A DNA stretch of 64,000 bases from Candidatus Kryptoniota bacterium (lineage in GTDB: Bacteria > Bacteroidota > Ignavibacteria > Kryptoniales > JAKASW01), in assembly GCA_036567965.1 (NCBI GenBank), contig DATCTN010000030.1, positions 62,001 through 126,000 on the forward strand, written 5' to 3'. The notes under the pieces are model-generated. The model made no database searches. It was not told the DNA's origin and was given only the letters and a program-made list of their open reading frames with translations. Made by a program: the position numbers and the translations under genes. Of this stretch, positions 38,101 through 45,735 are shown in pieces (position 1 is the stretch's first letter; every line of letters begins with the position of its first letter).

Positions 38101-38787
38101 GATGGTTGGGCGTACGATATCGGCTACGGCGGTCTGGATCACGTCATCGCATCCGGAAAGAACGTAAACATTCTCGTGCTGGACACGGAAGTGTACTCGA
38201 ACACGGGCGGGCAGATGTCGAAAGCGACTTCGCGCGCGGCCGTTGCCAAGTTTGCCGCCGGCGGCAAACCGAATCGGAAGAAGGACCTTTCCCTCATGGC
38301 ACTCACGTACGGTAATGTCTACGTTGCGCGTGTCGCGATGGGAGCAAATGATGCACAGACTGTACGCGCCTTCATAGAGGCAGAGTCTTACGACGGACCG
38401 TCTATCATAATTGCGTATGCTCATTGCATAGAACACGGCATCGATATGTCTCTAGGTGCGCGCAACCAGAAAGTTGCCGTGGAAACAGGTTATTGGCCGC
38501 TCTTCAGATTTGATCCGCGCCTGGCAAAGGAGAGCAAGAATCCGTTCAGGATAGACTCCAAAGCGCCGAAAGGATCGGTTTCTGACTTCACCTCCCTTGA
38601 GACGAGGTTCAACATCCTAAAGAAGACTCACCCTGAGCGAGCAAAGTTCCTGATGGAGCTTGCGCAGGAAGACGTGAACGAACGGTGGAAAATGTATGAT
38701 CAGCTTGCGAAGGAATATGAGCCTCATAAATCCGGCAACGGTTCCGAGGCTACGAAACAGCAGACGCCGTCTGCACCATTGAACTAG
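35128..38787 (+). CDS. nifJ: Pyruvate:ferredoxin (flavodoxin) oxidoreductase, single-chain
   Basis: The 1219-residue product is a full-length homodimer-type PFOR. Domains in order: the 2-oxoacid binding domain I with YPITPSSPMGEWSDEW (about residues 40-55), the transketolase C-like domain, and the EKR domain. The 2[4Fe-4S] ferredoxin domain follows, with CIQCNKC from residue 711 and CTGCGLC from 767. The thiamine diphosphate domain has GACSGCGETPYVKL and GDGWAYDIGYGGLDH...NVNILVLDTEVYSNTGGQ. It oxidises pyruvate to acetyl-CoA, CO2 and reduced ferredoxin, or the reverse in autotrophs. All cofactor motifs are intact. AGAGGA precedes ATG. The DHOD-like gene 18 bases downstream is a common companion. 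Confidence 0.96.
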   Translation: MAEVKTEEKQNEISDSEKQIVTIDGNEAAAYVAHKLNEVIAIYPITPSSPMGEWSDEWSSQGRPNLWGTIPLVAEMQSEGGASGAVHGSLQAGALTTTFTASQGLLLMIPNMFKIAGELTSTVFHIAARTVAAHALSIFGDHSDVMAARPTGWAMLASNSVQEVNDFAAIAQMATLESRVPFLHFFDGFRTSHEVMKIQQLTDAEMRQLIDEELIKSHRQRALSPDHPVLRGSAQNPDVFFQARETVNKFYTDCPGLVQKAMDKFAKVTGRKYELFQYVGSPDAERIIVIMGSGAETAHETVEYLRSKGEKVGLVKVRLFRPFSVERFVRSFPKTVKNVAVLDRTKEPGATGEPLYTDVVTALAEAAANNSGMNGGSPRVIGGRYGLSSKEFTPAMVKSVFDEMKKPVPKNHFTVGIVDDVTNTSLGYDPAFDIEPPEVVRAIFYGLGADGTVGANKNSIKIIGGETDFHAQGYFVYDSKKSGTMTISHLRFGPKPIHSTYLIGSANFVGCHQWFFLEKYDVLEKAVPGGVFLLNSSYGPDEVWDKLPRHIQKQIIEKRLKFHVVDAYKVARQTNMGSRINTIMQTCFFAISGVLPREQAIEQIKNSIKKTYGKKGDLVVQQNFQAVDQTLANLFEVKVPDKVSSTIVMPPVVSERAPDYVKKVTSQMIAGKGDSLPVSAMPIDGTFPTATAQWEKRNIALEIPVWVEEICIQCNKCVVICPHASIRVKVYDPKELAGAPPTFKAMDFKSAEHKGMKYSLQVAPEDCTGCGLCVEFCPAKSKTETKIKAINMKPQPPIREAERANYDFFLNIPEVDRRTIKLDNVKDSQFLQPLFEYSGACSGCGETPYVKLVTQLFGDRSVVANATGCSSIYGGNLPTTPYTVNKDGRGPAWSNSLFEDNAEFGLGMRLAIDKQTEMAKELVQKLAGQIGDQLVKELLVAKQSDEAGIYEQRERVKLLKEKLASLNSREAKSLLNLADNLVKRSVWIFGGDGWAYDIGYGGLDHVIASGKNVNILVLDTEVYSNTGGQMSKATSRAAVAKFAAGGKPNRKKDLSLMALTYGNVYVARVAMGANDAQTVRAFIEAESYDGPSIIIAYAHCIEHGIDMSLGARNQKVAVETGYWPLFRFDPRLAKESKNPFRIDSKAPKGSVSDFTSLETRFNILKKTHPERAKFLMELAQEDVNERWKMYDQLAKEYEPHKSGNGSEATKQQTPSAPLN

Positions 38788-38805
38788 GGATTCAGGAACA
38801 ATGAC

Positions 38806-39804
38806 ATGGACCTAAAAACGAATTACCTCGGACTCGGACTGAAGAACCCATTGGTTGCTTCAGCCAGCCCGCTCTCGCGAAGCATCGATAGCATGAAATG
38901 GCTCGAGGATTCAGGCGCATCGGCGATCGTGATGTACTCCCTCTTCGAAGAGGAGATCGCGCACGAAAGGGCAGAGCTCGATCACTACCTGCACTATGGA
39001 ACCGATAGTTTTGCAGAAGCGCTGACCTATCTGCCGTCCGCGGCTGAATACAACCTTGAGCCCGACTCTTATCTTGACCTCCTGCGGAAAGCGAAAGAGT
39101 CTCTCGGGATTCCCGTTATACCAAGTCTCAACGGAATTACGACGGGCGGTTGGATAAAATACGCGAAGTATTTCGAAGAGGCCGGCGCCGATGCCGTCGA
39201 GCTGAATGTTTATTATATTCCGACCGATCCTCGCCTCACGTCGGATGACGTCGAAGCACGTTATACTGATGTCCTTGCAGCAGTGAAAGATACAGTCAGA
39301 ATTCCCGTGGCTGTGAAGCTTAGTCCGTATTTCAGTTCACTGACCAATCTGACCGACAGGCTTGTCAAGATTGGGGCCTCCGGATTAGTTCTGTTCAACC
39401 GATTTTATCAACCTGACATCGATATCGAGAAACTCGAGGTTGAACCCGGGGTCGTCCTGAGCAGCTCCGCGGACAACAGACTTCCGATGAGATGGATTGC
39501 GATACTCTACGGAAGAACCAAAGCGAGTCTCGCAGCGACGAGCGGGATACATACGGCAGAAGACGTATTAAAACTCGTCATGGCGGGTGCCGATGTCACG
39601 ATGATGTGTTCCGCGCTGCTCCAAAACGGTCCGGCACACATAAAAAAGGTCCTCACAGATTTGACAAAGTGGATGGAAGAGCATGAGTATGCTTCGATTG
39701 AACAAATGAAAGGAAGCATGAGTCAGAAGTCCGTTGCGGATCCCGCCGCGTTCGAGCGGGCAAATTACGTGAAGGCGCTGAACAGATTTAAGCTTCTCCT
39801 CTAA
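38806..39804 (+). CDS. Dihydroorotate dehydrogenase-like flavoprotein
   Basis: The 332-residue product has the FMN-binding TIM barrel of dihydroorotate dehydrogenases: MDLKTNYLGLGLKNPLVASASPLS at the start, VIPSLNGITTGGWIKYA, AVELNVYYIP and VAVKLSPYFSS, and a C-terminal phosphate-binding region ending in AGADVTMMCSALLQNGP. It differs from true PyrD: the substrate-loop region is aberrant (FEEEIAHERAEL). Members of this subgroup are often found next to pyruvate:ferredoxin oxidoreductase, as here. The reaction is unknown; a link to ferredoxin or pyrimidine redox chemistry is speculation. A terminator follows. Confidence 0.85.
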   Translation: MDLKTNYLGLGLKNPLVASASPLSRSIDSMKWLEDSGASAIVMYSLFEEEIAHERAELDHYLHYGTDSFAEALTYLPSAAEYNLEPDSYLDLLRKAKESLGIPVIPSLNGITTGGWIKYAKYFEEAGADAVELNVYYIPTDPRLTSDDVEARYTDVLAAVKDTVRIPVAVKLSPYFSSLTNLTDRLVKIGASGLVLFNRFYQPDIDIEKLEVEPGVVLSSSADNRLPMRWIAILYGRTKASLAATSGIHTAEDVLKLVMAGADVTMMCSALLQNGPAHIKKVLTDLTKWMEEHEYASIEQMKGSMSQKSVADPAAFERANYVKALNRFKLLL

Positions 39805-39822
39805 ACACACTACACCACACAT

Positions 39823-39847
39823 AGGGCGCCTCCGGGCGCCTTTTTTA
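39823..39847 (+). terminator. Rho-independent terminator after the PFOR-DHOD operon
   Basis: A short GC-rich hairpin (GGCGCC, four-base loop TCCG, GGCGCC; 39825-39840, extendable by one or two pairs) is followed by TTTTTTATT. It is 20 bases after the DHOD-like stop codon. Confidence 0.92.
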
Positions 39848-40244
39848 TTCCGACAAATTCTCGAATCCGGGAAACTATTTCTTAAACTGAACTGCCCTTG
39901 TGTGCCACAAGCACACTCTTGCAATTCGCGGAGTATTATCAATGCCGCCAATCTTCATTAGACCATTTTTCAGCCGTTAAATTGACTAGCAGCCGCTTTT
40001 GCCCGACGTCGGGCCATAAGTTGTCGGCACTCGAGTGTCGTTGAGGTGCTTGTCAACGGTCAGTTGTGCCCGTTCCTGAACAAGATGATTGATTGTCGAG
40101 GCAATGCTGTCTCTCCTCGGATTTCTCATGTTGATTTTGCCGTTCCTCTTAAGTTGGAAAAGTCCGTTCAGACTTTCATCATGACTGCTCTGGCACGATG
40201 TTTTTATAATCGAAATGGCTATCTTTCCTGAAAAGGAGAGAGGC
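39848..40244 (+). other. Intergenic region upstream of the beta-mannosidase gene
   Basis: Roughly 400 bases without a recognised gene. A perfect palindrome CCCGACGTCGGG lies near 40002-40013 and could be an operator. A candidate promoter is described separately. The 3' end holds the purine-rich ribosome binding site AAAAGGAGAGAGG for ATG 40245. No RNA family is evident. Confidence 0.45.
40181..40210 (+). promoter_or_regulatory. Candidate promoter of the beta-mannosidase gene
   Basis: ATGACT (40181-40186) and a perfect TATAAT (40205-40210) are separated by 18 bases, 34 bases before the start codon and 20 before the ribosome binding site. Only the -10 is strong, so this is a tentative housekeeping sigma promoter. 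Confidence 0.4.
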
Positions 40245-43004
40245 ATGTGCTCACCACCGCGGTCAGGATTAATTTGTTTTTTGTCTCCTCTATTTCTTAT
40301 TCTGTTATGGCAGAATTCCGAAAAAGCCTTTGGTCAAACTAATTCCCGAATCAAGATGAATCGAACGACTGAATCTGTGATCGATCTCGATGGTAAGTGG
40401 AAGATGAAAGACTTCACATCGGGAATCGGTGTTCAGAAAAAGATCTACCTGCCGGAGAATGAACCCGCTGATTGTCTACCATGTCAAGTCCCCGGAACTG
40501 TAAGGACCGCGTTACTGCAAGCAGGAGAGATTCCTGATCCGTATTTCGGTTACAATAATGAAAAGTCGCTCTGGGTCGAACAGAAAGAGTGGTGGTTCTT
40601 CAAGAAATTTTCAGTGCCGGCCGGTCTTGAAGGCAAATTCATCGATCTTGATTTCGAAGGGACTTCGTTCCAGGGTGAATTCTGGATAAACGGCCAAAAG
40701 GCGGGTGAGCTGAAAGGAATGCTGAACCCACGGTCGTTCGATGTCTCAAGGCTTCTGAAATATGGCGCAGAGAACCAGGTGGTGGTTCGTCTTGAGGCGC
40801 CGCCTGATGAATGGTCAAAGACGATGGAAGATGGTTTGACATGGCGTGCGCCGAGAGACCAATTGTACTCAATCGCGCAGTGTATGTATGGCTGGGACTG
40901 GGGTCCGCATGGACTTCCGATTGGGTTGTGGAAGTCCGTAAGCCTGCACGTCACCGGACCCGTGCGAATTGAGAATCCATATGTGGTAACAAAAGTTAAA
41001 TCCAGTAAGAAAGCGGTATGTAACGTTCGAATCGAGGTCCGGAATCTTACCGCTGATTCAATTGATGCGCGAATTGTCGGACAAGTGAAAGAAAAGAAAT
41101 CGAATCGAATTGCATCTGATTTCGAGAAAACCGTTAAGCTGAAGTCCAAAGAGACGAGGAAAATGATTTTTGATGTTGCCGTGACCGATCCTCAGTTGTG
41201 GTGGCCGAACGGGATGGGTGATCAGAACCTTTATATACTCGACGTCGCCGTGGCGGAGAGAGATTCAGAATCCGATAATTTGTCGACTCAGTTTGGAATC
41301 AGGGAGTTGAAGCTCGTGGATAATGAGCGTGTGGGGGAATTTCTCAAGTCGATGCAGAATGACGTCGGAGACCCGCACCATTTGGGAAACGCCGTCGGCT
41401 CATATCCGTGGACATTTTTGGTGAACGGCAGGAAGATGTTCGCAAAAGGTGGAAACTGGATACCTGATGACCAGCTCCTCCGTCTGGATCACAGCAGGTA
41501 TGAACGATTGCTGAAACTATTTAAGGACGGAAATTTTAATCTGCTTCGTGTTTGGGGAGGAGGACTTTACGAGACCGACGATTTTTACAACTTGTGTGAT
41601 GAGTACGGGATTCTCACCTGGCAGGAATTCCTGAGTAATCAGAACTTTTCGAAAATCGACCGGGATAATTTTCTTGAAGGTGCGAAGTCCGCAGTGCTGC
41701 GCTTGAGAAATCATCCTTCTCTCACCTTCTGGTGCGGCGGAAACGAGTTCGATCCGGACGATGTTGGAAGCAAGACTGTGATTGACTCGCTTGCAGCGCT
41801 CTTGAAAACCTTCGATCCGGTTCGCGAATTCCACAGAGCGTCTCCGTATATGGGTGATGATCACTATTGGGGGGTCTGGCACGGCCTAGAACCGTACACG
41901 AAGTACCGCGTAGTGCGGCCATTCCGGAGCGAGGCCGGTCTGAACGCTCCTCCGGTATTTGAAAATTATGTCAAGTTCACACCCGCTCAATTCCTGTGGC
42001 CGCCTGACACAACGTACATTGAATACCATGGAGAATCGGGCACGGGTTTCACTCACCTCAGCAAGTTGATGCGGTACGCGGACGAGTTCGGCGATCCTTC
42101 GTGCATCGAGGAACTTATTACGCGCGGACAGCTCTACCAGGCACTCGGTAATGAATTTGATATGGAGTTCTGCAGATCTAATAAGTTTCGGAACAGCGGA
42201 TTCCTGGTATGGCAATATGATGACATATGGCCGTGTCTTTCGTGGTCGATCGTAGATTGGTACGGCACTCCGAAGCCTTCATATTATTTTCTGAAACGTG
42301 CTTCGCGCCCAGTTCATATTTCTGCCGACTATGAAAGATATCTGTGGAATCCAGGAGAGACTTTCAAATCGGATGTATACCTTTTGAATGATACTGAAGA
42401 TTCACTCAAGGAGCTCAACTTCAGAGCGACACTGCTTGATTGCAGAGGACGAACTTTGGCAGAGAAATCCGGCAGTGCGGGCACAAGCGCTAATACTTCT
42501 AAGAAGATCGGCGAAATAAAGTATAGAATACCGGAGTCGATGAAAGGCAAATCCTTCTTTGTAGTTGTCGAACTGGAGAAGAAGTCGGGAGGAAAGATAT
42601 CCGATGCGATCTATCCGATAGCTGTCAGCAACTCGGGCGAATTAAGCGACTACAAAAACATTTTTTCCGATTTAAACAACATGCCCAAGGTCCATCTGTC
42701 AGCAAAGTCCGGATCACTCGAAGTATCAAAAGATTCGAGTTGGATAGCTGCCGGTGAGATTCAGTTGACAAATCCAGACTCGAGCCTGGCGTTCTTTGTG
42801 AGAATCCGTATGGTTGAGGAATCGGATACGCTGAGGAGTTCGTACAGCGACAACTACATATCGCTCGTTGGCGGCGAAACCAAGACGATCTCGGTAAGAA
42901 TCGAGCACGATGGGAAGATGGTTCCCCCACCTCAACTTCATTTCGAGATATCGGGACTGAACTGTCAGATTCAGGAGCTTAAGATGGATGTGAACGGCAT
43001 CTAG
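40245..43004 (+). CDS. Secreted GH2-family beta-mannosidase
   Basis: The 919-residue product has a signal segment (LICFLSPLFLILLWQ) and a glycoside hydrolase family 2 layout: sugar-binding jelly roll (VPGTVRTALLQAGEIPDPYFGYN), immunoglobulin-like domain, TIM barrel and C-terminal beta domains. The acid/base is Glu501 in WCGGNEFDPDD and the nucleophile Glu597 in EYHGESG. Spacing and motifs such as WDWGPHGLPIGLWKSV and GGNWIPDDQLL are those of exo-beta-mannosidases. It removes mannose from beta-mannosides. ATG 40245, with AAAAGGAGAGAGG upstream, is chosen over 40215. It opens the mannoside locus; the other glycosidases lie across an oppositely oriented sigma factor unit. Confidence 0.93.
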   Translation: MCSPPRSGLICFLSPLFLILLWQNSEKAFGQTNSRIKMNRTTESVIDLDGKWKMKDFTSGIGVQKKIYLPENEPADCLPCQVPGTVRTALLQAGEIPDPYFGYNNEKSLWVEQKEWWFFKKFSVPAGLEGKFIDLDFEGTSFQGEFWINGQKAGELKGMLNPRSFDVSRLLKYGAENQVVVRLEAPPDEWSKTMEDGLTWRAPRDQLYSIAQCMYGWDWGPHGLPIGLWKSVSLHVTGPVRIENPYVVTKVKSSKKAVCNVRIEVRNLTADSIDARIVGQVKEKKSNRIASDFEKTVKLKSKETRKMIFDVAVTDPQLWWPNGMGDQNLYILDVAVAERDSESDNLSTQFGIRELKLVDNERVGEFLKSMQNDVGDPHHLGNAVGSYPWTFLVNGRKMFAKGGNWIPDDQLLRLDHSRYERLLKLFKDGNFNLLRVWGGGLYETDDFYNLCDEYGILTWQEFLSNQNFSKIDRDNFLEGAKSAVLRLRNHPSLTFWCGGNEFDPDDVGSKTVIDSLAALLKTFDPVREFHRASPYMGDDHYWGVWHGLEPYTKYRVVRPFRSEAGLNAPPVFENYVKFTPAQFLWPPDTTYIEYHGESGTGFTHLSKLMRYADEFGDPSCIEELITRGQLYQALGNEFDMEFCRSNKFRNSGFLVWQYDDIWPCLSWSIVDWYGTPKPSYYFLKRASRPVHISADYERYLWNPGETFKSDVYLLNDTEDSLKELNFRATLLDCRGRTLAEKSGSAGTSANTSKKIGEIKYRIPESMKGKSFFVVVELEKKSGGKISDAIYPIAVSNSGELSDYKNIFSDLNNMPKVHLSAKSGSLEVSKDSSWIAAGEIQLTNPDSSLAFFVRIRMVEESDTLRSSYSDNYISLVGGETKTISVRIEHDGKMVPPPQLHFEISGLNCQIQELKMDVNGI

Positions 43005-43010
43005 AGACTG

Positions 43011-43047
43011 AAACGGTCCGAGGCTAAGTTGACCACGGACCGTTTTC
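43011..43047. terminator. Terminator between convergent genes
   Basis: A ten-base inverted repeat AAACGGTCCG (43011-43020) and CGGACCGTTT (43036-43045) is followed by TTCTC on the plus strand. It lies between the beta-mannosidase stop and the converging minus-strand gene; in the other direction the A-rich arm gives U residues too, so it could serve both. Confidence 0.72.
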
Positions 43048-43095
43048 TCAACTCCGAACCTAAATATCTGTTGAGACCGCCTTGAAAGTGGATAT

Positions 43096-44169
43096 CTATT
43101 GGTTCTCGATTACAGTGGAACGACTCTTTAATGTGTTGAAGTCAATCTCATTTCTTGTGTAGAGATCGATGTCTCCCTTCTTTACGCTGACAAGCTTACT
43201 TTGCTCCCCCTCCATGAAGTTATTCACCTTCAGAAGAACCAATATAGATTCATCCTTCCTGATGGATCTAAGAGATGAACCGTATGTCCCGAGCTCAAGT
43301 ATGACTTTGTCCTTCAACTTGCCGGTATTGAACTTCACCGTATCAACTGATCTCGAAAAATCTGAGACATAAGGCATATCGGAAACACTGCACACAAACA
43401 ACGCTCCAAGACCCTTGACATAGACTCCCCTTGAATCGGCACCTCCGAAAGAGACATCTCTGTCGCTTGAGTTTTTTTCCGACAATGACTTCTCCAGGAT
43501 CGTAGCCATGATGCTTATGGAGTTATCCTCGTCAGTCTCCTCGACATCGGTAACCTGCACACTATGTCTGAAGATGTTTTCCGCCACTGCTCCCGTACGG
43601 TAATCTGTAATGTTTTTCTTTGAGACGTTGTACAGTCTCGCAGCTGGTTGAGAATCGCCCGATAGGAAAACCACTACCGAAACTGTTTGAGCTGAGGTGA
43701 GTTTGTTCTCAGCATCAGCGTAGCTGCCAAGGAACTTCATTATCGCCTGATCGAGGCGATCCATGATTTGTTTTGAGGATTCTTCAGTTTTCTTGCCGAA
43801 CGACTCAACCAACTGGTTCAGCGAATCCTTTCGTGCGCCGAGCCGATCCCCCATCGACAAACTCGAATCAATAGAGGCTAAAACCCTTACCTTCGTTTCA
43901 AGGGCGATCTTGCGAGCTAGAAATCCTGCTGAGACGATTCCATCGGAGGAGTTCACCACGAAGAGCAGCCCGCTCCCCGGTAGATATGAACCGAATACAT
44001 CGCTGGAGTTGTATTCATCCCGATTCGCGTCCTTCATTAATTCTGCCAGGATGCCGTTCATTACGCCGATGTCGGGGTACGACTGTTCTTGAGCCAAGCT
44101 GACAACGGGCGAAATTGTCAGGGCGATCAGAATCATGCAAGTCAGGTTCATCAACAAATTCCTATTCAT
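43096..44169 (-). CDS. Secreted protein of unknown function in the ECF sigma unit
   Basis: The 357-residue product has a signal peptide (LTCMILIALTISPVVSLAQ) and no other membrane helix. It is mostly polar. A central segment around residues 115-155 is predicted helical and possibly coiled coil (QLVESFGKKTEESSKQIMDRLDQAIMKFL). The rest alternates short beta-like stretches, including VYVKGLGALFVCSVSDM. I do not recognise a family. It starts with a good GGGAG ribosome binding site, 45 bases downstream of the anti-sigma gene on the same strand. It is therefore probably a periplasmic effector, sensor partner or target of the sigma system. Confidence 0.72.
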   Translation of the reverse strand: MNRNLLMNLTCMILIALTISPVVSLAQEQSYPDIGVMNGILAELMKDANRDEYNSSDVFGSYLPGSGLLFVVNSSDGIVSAGFLARKIALETKVRVLASIDSSLSMGDRLGARKDSLNQLVESFGKKTEESSKQIMDRLDQAIMKFLGSYADAENKLTSAQTVSVVVFLSGDSQPAARLYNVSKKNITDYRTGAVAENIFRHSVQVTDVEETDEDNSISIMATILEKSLSEKNSSDRDVSFGGADSRGVYVKGLGALFVCSVSDMPYVSDFSRSVDTVKFNTGKLKDKVILELGTYGSSLRSIRKDESILVLLKVNNFMEGEQSKLVSVKKGDIDLYTRNEIDFNTLKSRSTVIENQ

Positions 44170-44214
44170 AATGAATTCTCCCGTTTTTGTATTTCATGAT
44201 TCAGAATCTCATCG

Positions 44215-44880
44215 TTACTTGACAGCGTCAGCGAGCCTCATCACGCCGGTGAGGGCGGCCTTCGACTGATAGTATGCGAGCTGGTTCTGTTCCTGCAGAC
44301 GATAGAGATGATTTGTAAAATACATCATGTAAGTCCGTTGCTGGCCGCTGATCTGCTTTGAGAAAGTCTCAAGGCTAGATTTGTACATGTCCGCCTGACG
44401 TGCTTCGCTAGCGGCGATCAATTCTGACACAATTTGAAGATTTCGCTTTTCGGCTGCCGCAATTTCTGAAGCGATCCTTGACGAATCAGCTGCTAACGGG
44501 TTAGTCGCGGATCGTCCGATAGCAATAACGATGGCTCCATTGTCAAATTGAACACGTGTCCCCATGAGGAACGCAGCGACAAGTGCCGCAGCGAACGTCA
44601 GGCGTAAACCGTACCTTGCGAAGAGACCTGAGATTAGTGACAGGGAGTTTTTCGCACGTCTCACGGGCAACGCCCCCGGCAAGAGTGCGAACACCGGGGC
44701 GGGACCATGCGCGGGAATTTTCCAGCGCCCCATCGCAAGGATTGTCTGTCTGTAATCTTCCGATTCTTTGCGGCAGCCGGCACATGATCCGACGTGTTCA
44801 CTGACCAATCGGCTGTCTTCTTCCCCAAGTTCGTCCAGAACGAACGGGATAATCTTTTCACGAACATCTTTACATCGCAT
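44215..44880 (-). CDS. Membrane anti-sigma factor with N-terminal zinc-binding motif
   Basis: The 221-residue product shows an anti-sigma zinc-finger domain: Cys3, then His29, Cys33 and Cys36 in HVGSCAGC. One transmembrane helix follows (LRLTFAAALVAAFLMG, about residues 92-108) and then a periplasmic part that is helical and rich in Ala, Ser and Gln. Such proteins hold their cognate ECF sigma at the membrane and release it after a signal, often by regulated proteolysis. The gene overlaps the sigma gene by 11 bases, the usual sigma/anti-sigma coupling. The signal sensed is unknown. Confidence 0.88.
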   Translation of the reverse strand: MRCKDVREKIIPFVLDELGEEDSRLVSEHVGSCAGCRKESEDYRQTILAMGRWKIPAHGPAPVFALLPGALPVRRAKNSLSLISGLFARYGLRLTFAAALVAAFLMGTRVQFDNGAIVIAIGRSATNPLAADSSRIASEIAAAEKRNLQIVSELIAASEARQADMYKSSLETFSKQISGQQRTYMMYFTNHLYRLQEQNQLAYYQSKAALTGVMRLADAVK

Positions 44881-45469
44881 CTTTCAGAATCTCCTCGATC
44901 AATTTGTTCCTGGCAAGGGAATCTTTCATTGCACGAAGTCCGGAGTACATCCTGGTTTTCACGGTGTTGAGAGGGACATTGAGCGTCTCGGCAATCTCCG
45001 AGAACTTCATATCCTGGTACAGCTTCATTACAATCACGACTCTTTGTTCTTCCGGAATTGAAAGCATTATCTTCTCGAAAAGAATATGAAGGCCCACAAG
45101 ATCGATCCTTGACTCCAGGTCAGCCGCCTCCGTGTCCGGTCCATCGAGGTCGATATGCGGATCCTCAGATTCTCCGTTTGTGCGGCTTCGAGCAATATGT
45201 TTTCTGTCGTTTAATAGGTCCATGGCGTTATTGTTCGCTATGCGATAGAGCCACGACCGGAATTTGGCCGGCTCGTTCAACTGATGCAGGCGCGTGTAGA
45301 CCGTGATGAATGTTTTCTGGCAAGCATCCTCGGCATCTTCCATGTTGCCGAGCACGCGATACAGGAAACCTAGTATCTTCTCATACCACCTCCTGGTGAG
45401 GAGGTTGAAGACTGAGACATCGCCTGCCTTAAACTTTGCAATTAACTCGAATTCTGGGCTGTCTGGCAT
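44870..45469 (-). CDS. ECF-type RNA polymerase sigma factor
   Basis: The 199-residue product has sigma region 2 (FKAGDVSVFNLLTRRWYEKILGFLYRVLGNMEDAEDACQ, then FRSWLYRIANNNAMDLLNDR) and region 4 (SIPEEQRVVIVMKLYQDMKFSEIAETLNVPLNTVKTRMYSG), with no region 1 or 3. This is the extracytoplasmic function group. I prefer ATG 45469 to TTG 45508, which has no ribosome binding site; the longer form would be 212 residues. With the overlapping anti-sigma gene it forms a signalling pair. It lies in the middle of a mannoside locus on the opposite strand and may regulate it, as ECF sigma factors regulate polysaccharide use in Bacteroidota, but no target motif is shown. Confidence 0.92.
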   Translation of the reverse strand: MPDSPEFELIAKFKAGDVSVFNLLTRRWYEKILGFLYRVLGNMEDAEDACQKTFITVYTRLHQLNEPAKFRSWLYRIANNNAMDLLNDRKHIARSRTNGESEDPHIDLDGPDTEAADLESRIDLVGLHILFEKIMLSIPEEQRVVIVMKLYQDMKFSEIAETLNVPLNTVKTRMYSGLRAMKDSLARNKLIEEILKDAM

Positions 45470-45735
45470 CCTATAGTATGACGGAGGTTTGTGAAGGAAA
45501 GTTTTCAATATTTTCGATCAAATACCAGCTAAGGATATACCCGCAAGAATAACGCGGTCTTGACGTGTCACTGAGGAGAGCGTATGGGGCGCGCAGTGGG
45601 AAGCGCATTGGACCGCTTTCTGCGAAACTCGAATCGCGGCGGAAGTATTTGTACGATGATCATGATTTTTGCGTTTGGAATAAATAGAAGATCGTTCTAA
45701 ACTGACATCCAGATATTTCTTGCGGAAGACCTAAT

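Noticed and set aside
39986-40246. Minus-strand reading frame of 86 codons in the gap before the beta-mannosidase
   Set aside because: No family resemblance and no ribosome binding site; it covers the probable promoter and ribosome binding site of the plus-strand gene.
43011-43047. Inverted repeat as a regulatory operator
   Set aside because: Its place just after a stop codon, between convergent genes, and the following T-rich stretch fit a terminator better.
5664-43080. Similar 18-base stretches at 5664 and near 43063 (AATATCTG-TGAGACC)
   Set aside because: Two mismatches in 18 bases is expected by chance many times in a window this long; no second copy structure surrounds them.
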